From contig JAXGGA010002986.1 of the NCBI GenBank assembly GCA_038373865.1, positions 1-64,000 of the forward strand: a stretch of 64,000 nt of DNA. Reading direction: 5' to 3'. The translations under genes and the position numbers were made by a program. This document shows, one piece after another, positions 57,993-64,000 of this stretch. The notes under the pieces were generated by a model that searched no databases, had not been told where the DNA came from, and was given only the letters and a program-made list of their open reading frames with translations. This stretch comes from Uloborus plumipes (Eukaryota; Arthropoda; Arachnida; Araneae; Uloboridae). Every line of letters begins with the position of its first letter. The first letter of the stretch is position 1.

Positions 57993-58339
57993 AATTCAAA
58001 GAAAGAAAATTACATTACAGTACACACACACACACACTACACACAGATACATATACACTGGCTATCATAAATGAAGGAAAAGTTACAAAAAGGACTATAT
58101 TACTCAAAAAGTTACATGCAGATTTTTTTATGAAACTTACCCACAATATACAACACATAGTTAGATAAAAAATGACAGAGAAAGAAATTATCAAGCAATT
58201 ATGGCAGGAAAGTAATTAATACATCTATAAAATGAACAAATAAAAGGTGTCAGTTTGAAATTGAAAAAAAAATCTTCAATGTGAAATATGATCCCATCTA
58301 GAAGCAATACTGATGCTGTCAATTTTGCAGTCTTTCTGT

Positions 58340-59705
58340 ATCCTAGGGCTAGTGTTCTTACAAAGCAGTTAAAAGCGCAGCAAGGGTCTCTGCGGGGTAG
58401 GGGTAATCTGCGGATTAAGAACAGTTGGACGTCTTTCTGAAGCATCCCAAACGCGCTTAATAGGATTCAAGGCCGAAGATCGAGCTGGCAACTCCTTGCG
58501 CAGAATTTTTACCTGTTGAAGACCCAGGTTTCATCTACGATCTGAAACCTGGGTCGTCTTGCATTGCCATCCTGTAACAGGAAAGTATCACCTATTGTCT
58601 AAGCTTATGCGCACACATAAACGTCATGGATGTCGTTTCTGTATACTTGAGAGTTCACAGCTCCGTTTGGAAAAACATGGAAGCCTGTGCGTCCACCTAA
58701 AAAGATTCCACCCCAAACACAGACATTATGCATCCCTTTCACGGATATTTGACGAATAATAACGGATTCCAGATTCTCTCCATACCAAATAGCGTTTACT
58801 GTCGCTTTTTAGACTAAATCTTAATACATCTGTAAAGAGAACAGCCCTCCACTGATCTAGAGCTCCTTTAGAGAACAGGCTGACTTGTCTGACATTTTGG
58901 CTCCAAAACAGTCTTGGATCCAGCCTTGTTACAGGTATTTGAAACACATTAATATTATACCTGGTTGCTCTGGCGTAAAATAACTTATGATTAGTTCGAT
59001 AAAGCACCATATTAGGTAAATTTAAAAAGATAACTTATTTCTTGAATTTAAAAACAGTTTATTGGGAAATGCTTCATGAAATTGGGTCTATTTTCATATT
59101 GCACTTGTTTTAAGCCTGAGTTTATGAAATGTTTTTGTCATATAGACAAAAATAGTCAAATATCATCTATGCAACTATAATTCAAGCTTAGCTTTCACTT
59201 TTCTTCAATGCCACTTGAGTACAGATACCAGTGGTTCCACGCCCACCGTTTTGGAACCAAAATGTCGGATGAGTCAGCTCCCCTCTTATAGGAGCCTTAC
59301 ACTGATCAGGCGTCAGTGAACATGCTGTCTTGCCCACTGCAAACGGTCCCCCTATGGCGTGATATGAGCGAGACATAAATGGCTGGCCGTCTCGCATACA
59401 GATCACCTTCGTAAAGTCTTCTACTTATGGTTGACGTTGACACCGACCTTCCGGTAGCTACATCAAGGGAGGATTTGAGATGAGTCAGAAAAGATTTACT
59501 CCTTTGTGCTTATAACGTCAAATATCGGTCATCGGCGCTCGTCGTAGCCATTGACTGTTCTTGGCAGAACCTGCTAGATGCCGAGTTTGTGGTTGGAATA
59601 TGGATGCAAAGTCTATGAACCACAGAAGGATTCCAATTTAAACATCTGGAAATTTCTGTTTGACTTTGCAATGCCTCTAGTCTCCAAATGGCTCTCCATC
59701 GGAGT
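58340..59705 (-). pseudogene. Decayed Tc1-like transposase, split by a miniature element
   Basis: The - strand reads WRLEALQSQTEISRCLN and VVHRLCIHIPTTNSASSR (DNA-binding part), ATTSADDRYLTL, and YEGDLYARRPAIYVS. After the 441-bp insertion it continues DQWRAVLFTDVLRFSLKSD and LLQDGNARRP, then ALNPIKRVWDASERR. The first two catalytic Asp are kept, but the third position is K in NPIKRVWD where E is expected, and stops and frameshifts are frequent. It belongs to a different Tc1 group from the intact copy at 231-1448. Confidence 0.85.
58858..59298 (-). mobile_element. 441-bp miniature element, copy 4, inside the Tc1 relic
   Basis: Same orientation as copy 3. Flanking 9-mers CCACTGATC (58849-58857) and ACACTGATC (59299-59307) agree at 8 of 9. 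The duplicated bases encode the DQ of the transposase, which proves insertion into the relic. Confidence 0.88.
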
Positions 59706-60539
59706 TCTTAAAATAAATGATGCCTAGGGGTCTTTTTTTTACAAATTGACTACCTCAGATTTTTTATGGCTGTATCAGAGCGATATTTGTAGGCTAGTTC
59801 TTAAACATGGATTGTTAAGCTCTTCGAAGCTGACGCATTCCGATTACAGCGCCACTACTTTGTATATTGCAGTTTTACTCAGCAACCCTTACTTGACAAC
59901 ATATTTAAATTTTTCACGGTTTTTTTTTTTTTTTTTTTTTTGAGAAATTTATCTCTATTTTTGTTCAAAGTAATATAATACATCGGAAAAAAATAAATAC
60001 CCCACCAAATAAAAAATCTAAAGACATTAAGAACCATCAACGCAAAATGTGATTTGCTGATGAAAGAAAAAAAAACATGTTTTTCAATTGTGTTTCAAGC
60101 GTGTTTTATTTTAAAACAGACGTCTAGTTAAAATAAAGTTTAACAAATGTTATGAGATGTTAGCCATTGAGAGATTAAATAAATAAAACTTCTGATATTC
60201 CTTTGAATTTAGTTTTAACTGCATGAAAAAGAAGCACCTTGCTTCAGTAGTTTTCTTCGTTTTAGTACTTAAAGGTCTTCTTACGCTAGTTCTTTTAATG
60301 CGAAAATTCTAAAGGCTTTTAGGAAACCTGAGTAACTATTCTTTGAAATCAAATACTAGACTAAACATTTTTTTGAAAATGTTATAAATGTCACTATTGA
60401 TTCAATGTTAAATGTGTCACCTTTTTAAAAAGAATTTCTGTAGCTTAAATCTTCGGAAAATATTTTCTTTTTACTTTCTACGCATTTTGGTTGTTATTAT
60501 TTCTATTACTTAAGTACAATTTCGGATATAATGGAAATT
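59706..60539. other. AT-rich sequence with long poly-T, nothing else recognised
   Basis: A T run of about 22 lies at 59919-59940. No exon or transposon end was found. Confidence 0.4.
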
Positions 60540-63500
60540 TTGTGAGAAACACAACACACACACTAGCTCCGCTTGCTCTGTGTCTCGTATATAGTTTATA
60601 GCACACACACAATAGATAGAGAGAGCGCTCGCAGAGAAACAGTACGAGATGAAATACGAGGTGTAGTGGAGGGGGTGAGAGGAGTGAGAGTGAGGGGAGG
60701 TAGTTGTTTGGTAAGGATATTTGTTGATCGAGTAGTTAGCTTAATTGTGTAAGGTTGATGTGTATAATTAATTGAGTATTTGATATAATCTCTATATATC
60801 TTGATTGCGTGTGAGTTGCTATCTCTCTATAGAAATGGGGGGATTGGGTTGTGAGGGTGGTTTTTGGTTTGTGATAAATACTGTACTTAGATGTTATGGT
60901 TGGAGTTTAAGATGTTTTTAGTTGTATATTAGTATTATATGTATTTATTCCAACGTAACTATAAGGCTGTAATACGACTGGGTTGATTAATGTTTATTTG
61001 TTAGAGGATATGGGGGACTCTCTATCTCTCTAGTATCTAGAGCTGAGCGTTCGGAGTGAGTGTAGTGTGTGCTGGGGTTTGTAAAGGGAGAGGGGGGTTG
61101 GATTGGTGGAGAAGAGGGGGGGGAGAGAGGGAGAGGTGGGGCTGAGAGAGTGCGTGTATTGAAGAGAGGGTGTGTGAGAGGGGTGAGATGGGGGTTGGGG
61201 GGGGTTTGTGGATGATATGATGGGAGGTATGTATATGGTGTTTTTGAAGTTGATTTATTGGGAAGTGGTGGGGTAGGAATTAGATAGATTGTTGTTTTGT
61301 TTGGTGTTGGTGGTGGTAGTTGGGGAAGAGAGATGTTTGTTTGGATATAAGAGTGTGTAGGATTGATTGTGAGATGATGTGACTTTATACTCAGGGAGTA
61401 TGTTTTTGTGGGGTGGGGTTTGTGATGTGTATTATTGTGTGGTGGTTGGGGTTGGTGTGTGTTGGTGGGGGTATTGTTTTAATATGGGTATATTTTAGGT
61501 GTGGAGATATCTATATGTGCGATAGGATAGTGGGGGTGTGATGGGGGGTTGGAGGTAAGTGTGTGAGTTTTGGGTGGGGGTTTGATTTTGTTCTGATAGG
61601 TTTTGTGGAGAGTGGTGGGTGTTGGATGGATTTATTTTTATAGAGGGTGGATTATTTTGTAAGGGTGGTTTGTGTTAGTTTTTTTATTGTGTGGTTTTAG
61701 TGTTTGTTGGAAAGAGGAGGAGTGAAGGTGTGATGTATATCTATTATTGTTTATTGTATATGTTGATATTATTTAGTGGGGTGATGGATCGCGAATGATA
61801 GTTAGTCGTGAGTGTGTTTGATGTGAGAGTGGTGTGCGGAAGGGGGGTGAGGTGTGGTATGTTGTATTTGGTGTTGGGTTTGTGGGGGGGTGGGTGGAAG
61901 AGGTGGAGAAGGGGGGATGTGGTGGGGTTGAGATCTCACATCCTACATTTAGTTTTTTTTTTTTTTTATTTTTTTAGATTGTTCTTTACTTTGTGGGTTT
62001 TTGGTGGATGTTGTGGAATGATTTTTTGTGTGAGGGGTGGGGGATTGGGGGGTTTTTAATTTGGTGGGGGGTTGGTGGGGGTGTTTGGTGTTTTTGTGGT
62101 GTGTTTTGGGTGGGTTGGGTGGGGTGGTTTGTATTGTTGATATGATTATATGACTTACATCTCTGTCTTTTAATTGTATGGTGTGATGTAGTGAGAGGTG
62201 TTGTTGACGATGTGGGGTAGTGTTTTTTTTTTTGTGTTGGTGTTTTGTTTTGTGGTTTGGGGTTTGTTGGGGGGGGGGTTGTTTGTTGTATGTTTAGTGT
62301 GAGAGTGTTAGATTATGGGTGGGGTGTGTGTGAGTGAGGGGGGGGAGAGAGAGAGTTGGGAGTGGGGGTGTGGGGGAGTTAGGAGGAGTATATAGTAGTG
62401 GATGGGTTGGGGTTAAGTTGGGTGGTTTTGTATGTTTGGTATATTTGTTTTGTTCTTATTTTTTAGGGTGTGGTAGAGAGGGGGGGCGAGCGAAGATATG
62501 GGGGAGATGGGGGGTTTAGGGGGAGATCTATATAGTGGGGAAATGTTGGGGCGTTGAGGGTGTTTGTTGTGAGTTTTAGGGTTAAGAGTGGGGGGTTTGT
62601 TATAGTGGGTTTGTAGTGATTTGGTTGGGTAAGTAGCGAGGTAGTATTTGGAGGGTTATATTGGATGTAATTTATGGGTGGTGGATTTTTGATTTGTGAT
62701 GGAGGTTTTTAGTGGGGATGTGTTATGGTTTTATGTTGGTTTGTGGTTGGATGAGTTGGTGTGTTTTGTTTGGAAGGTTATTGTTTGTGGATTTTAAGAG
62801 GGGGGTAGATTTTTGGGTTTTTTTTTTTATTAGGGGAGGAGTTTGTTATGTTGTAGGATTATGGAGGGGGAGAATGGTATTGGGTTTAGATGGGGTGAAT
62901 TGTGTGTTGGGGGGTAGTGTGGGGTGTTGTATGAGTGATTGTATGATGGATTTGCGTGATTGTGGAGGTTGTAGTAGAGGGGTGTGTGATTATGTGGATA
63001 GGTTATAAGTGGGTTTTTTGGTGATGTTTTGTAGATTGTTGGATTTATTGGTAAATTGGGGAGGGTATGGGTGTAGTTTAGTATATTGTTTTTTTTGATA
63101 TGGGGGGTTTGGATTAATTTTTGGGTTGATTATTGGGTTAGAATAGTTAAGGGGTTGGATTATTTTTTTGGTTTTTGTTTTGTTTTGTTTATTTGAGGGT
63201 TAGTTTATTGTATTGGGGTTTGGGTTTGTTTGGTATTTGTGTTTTGTTTTTGGAATTGGAGGTAGTTTTTGGGTTGTAGATGGGGTTTTTGTATTTGATG
63301 GTTGGTAATGGGGTTTGGGAAGGGGTTGGAAAGTTTTTTGGGTGTAAGGGGAGTGAATAATATTTGGTGGGGAGTATTTTGGGTGGGATTAAGGAGGATT
63401 GGGGGTAAGGAGGATGTGGTTGGTATGGTTGGGGTTGTAATATATAAAGGTGTGGTGGGGTTGGTTTGGGTGTAGGATTGGGTGGGAGTGTGTTGTGAGG

Positions 63501-63595
63501 GGGTGGGGTTTAAGATAGATTTTAAGGAAGGGTTTTTAGGGGTTGATTGGGAAGTTATTGGTGGTTTGTTTGGAGGTGTGTAGGAAAGTTATAGG
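60540..63595. other. G/T-rich, C-poor anomalous block
   Basis: Composition changes abruptly from normal AT-rich DNA. The first ~130 bp are CA/GA/TA-rich (ACACACACACAATAGATAGA). From about 60660 the + strand is dominated by G and T with many G runs, and beyond about 63000 C is almost absent. Normal composition returns at about 63600. No stable repeat unit was found. The open frames here merely reflect the shortage of A- and C-containing codons and stops. It may be a sequencing or assembly artefact, or a degenerate strand-asymmetric simple-sequence region. Confidence 0.75.
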
Positions 63596-64000
63596 GAAAT
63601 AGGCGTTCCTTAATGAGGGATTTCTGTTCCCCTTTAACCTTCACCGTTTTATTTTAAACTAGAAATTTTTTCTCATTTTGTCAAAAACTTTCCGATTTTA
63701 AGCGATGAGTCAAAATTCAAAAATTTATGTTCCTTAACTTTGCATTGTTTTTGCTACTGGGTTTTTCACTTTTTCTGTGTTCATACTTAGTAGATGAATC
63801 ACCGAGGCTAAAATTTATCTTTGAAGCATTCATGATTTTATTATTTTATTAATTTTCTAAACATTTTGCAAGTACTTTTAAAACAGGTCTTAGTCCTCAA
63901 GTTACTGCAAAATAAGTGCAGTTTAGAAGATTGCTTTTAGCAAAATTGACTTCATTGTTGTCATTTTATCCGCAGATTTTTAAAGGGTTCAAAAAAATTT
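63596..64000. other. Normal AT-rich sequence to the window end
   Basis: Composition is like the rest of the window; nothing recognised in 400 bp. Confidence 0.4.

Noticed and set aside
61808..63008. Several frames of 60-98 codons in the G/T block
   Set aside because: With almost no C and few A, stop codons are scarce and amino-acid content is just G, V, W, F, C; composition alone explains them.
60660..63595. Telomeric array (TTAGG or similar)
   Set aside because: No regular short unit repeats; only isolated TTAGGG-like words.

Overview
This is a stretch of AT-rich animal nuclear DNA, most likely arthropod and probably arachnid (the last step is inference). The evidence is intron-split genes with GT/AG junctions, introns of 2-7 kb, and very dense transposons: Tc1/mariner, Ty3/gypsy, Jockey-like LINE, Helitron, and TTAA-, TA-, 8-bp- and 9/10-bp-TSD miniature elements. 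Nothing bacterial or plasmid-like was seen, and no CRISPR array or rRNA.

Two host genes can be assembled from exons. On the + strand a four-exon gene (21831-21893, 26273-26399, 28604-28787, 32300-32594) joins in phase into a protein of about 222 residues of the SOUL/heme-binding-protein (HEBP) family, followed by a polyadenylation signal near 32898. On the - strand three exons (57809-57992, 50766-50852, tentatively 45023-45083) join in phase into an LDL-receptor class A module, a linker and a Cys-rich cap. This looks like the extracellular start of a relaxin-receptor-like LGR; the rest lies in undetected exons or outside the window.

Layout: 1-3570, a large element with ~180-bp tandem units in inverted arms and a decayed protein relic, interrupted by an apparently intact Tc1-like transposon (DD36E). 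3668-6136, small inverted-repeat elements. 6137-10792, no feature found. 10793-12702, miniature elements. 13660-20171, a complete Ty3/gypsy retrotransposon with one intact 1603-codon gag-pol frame. 20475-21775, miniature elements, a LINE scrap and a minisatellite. 21813-32910, the HEBP-like gene, its introns carrying a deleted Helitron, a nested foldback element, a piggyBac-like element and others. 36140-38250, two adjacent giant inverted repeats. 38575-41028, a 5'-truncated LINE with target duplication. 45739-46720, a satellite with a three-monomer higher-order repeat. 47057-48116, a nested miniature-element cluster. 49815-59710, more miniature elements, the receptor exons and a split Tc1 relic. 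About 60540-63595, a 3-kb G/T-rich, almost C-free block unlike everything else, which may be a sequencing or assembly artefact.

No single new multi-gene system was found. The strongest leads are a miniature family present as four copies of exactly 441 bp with 9-bp target duplications, the triplicated exon tail at the HEBP-like splice donor, the higher-order satellite, the giant hairpins, and the anomalous G/T block. All family calls are from reading the sequence; no database search was possible.
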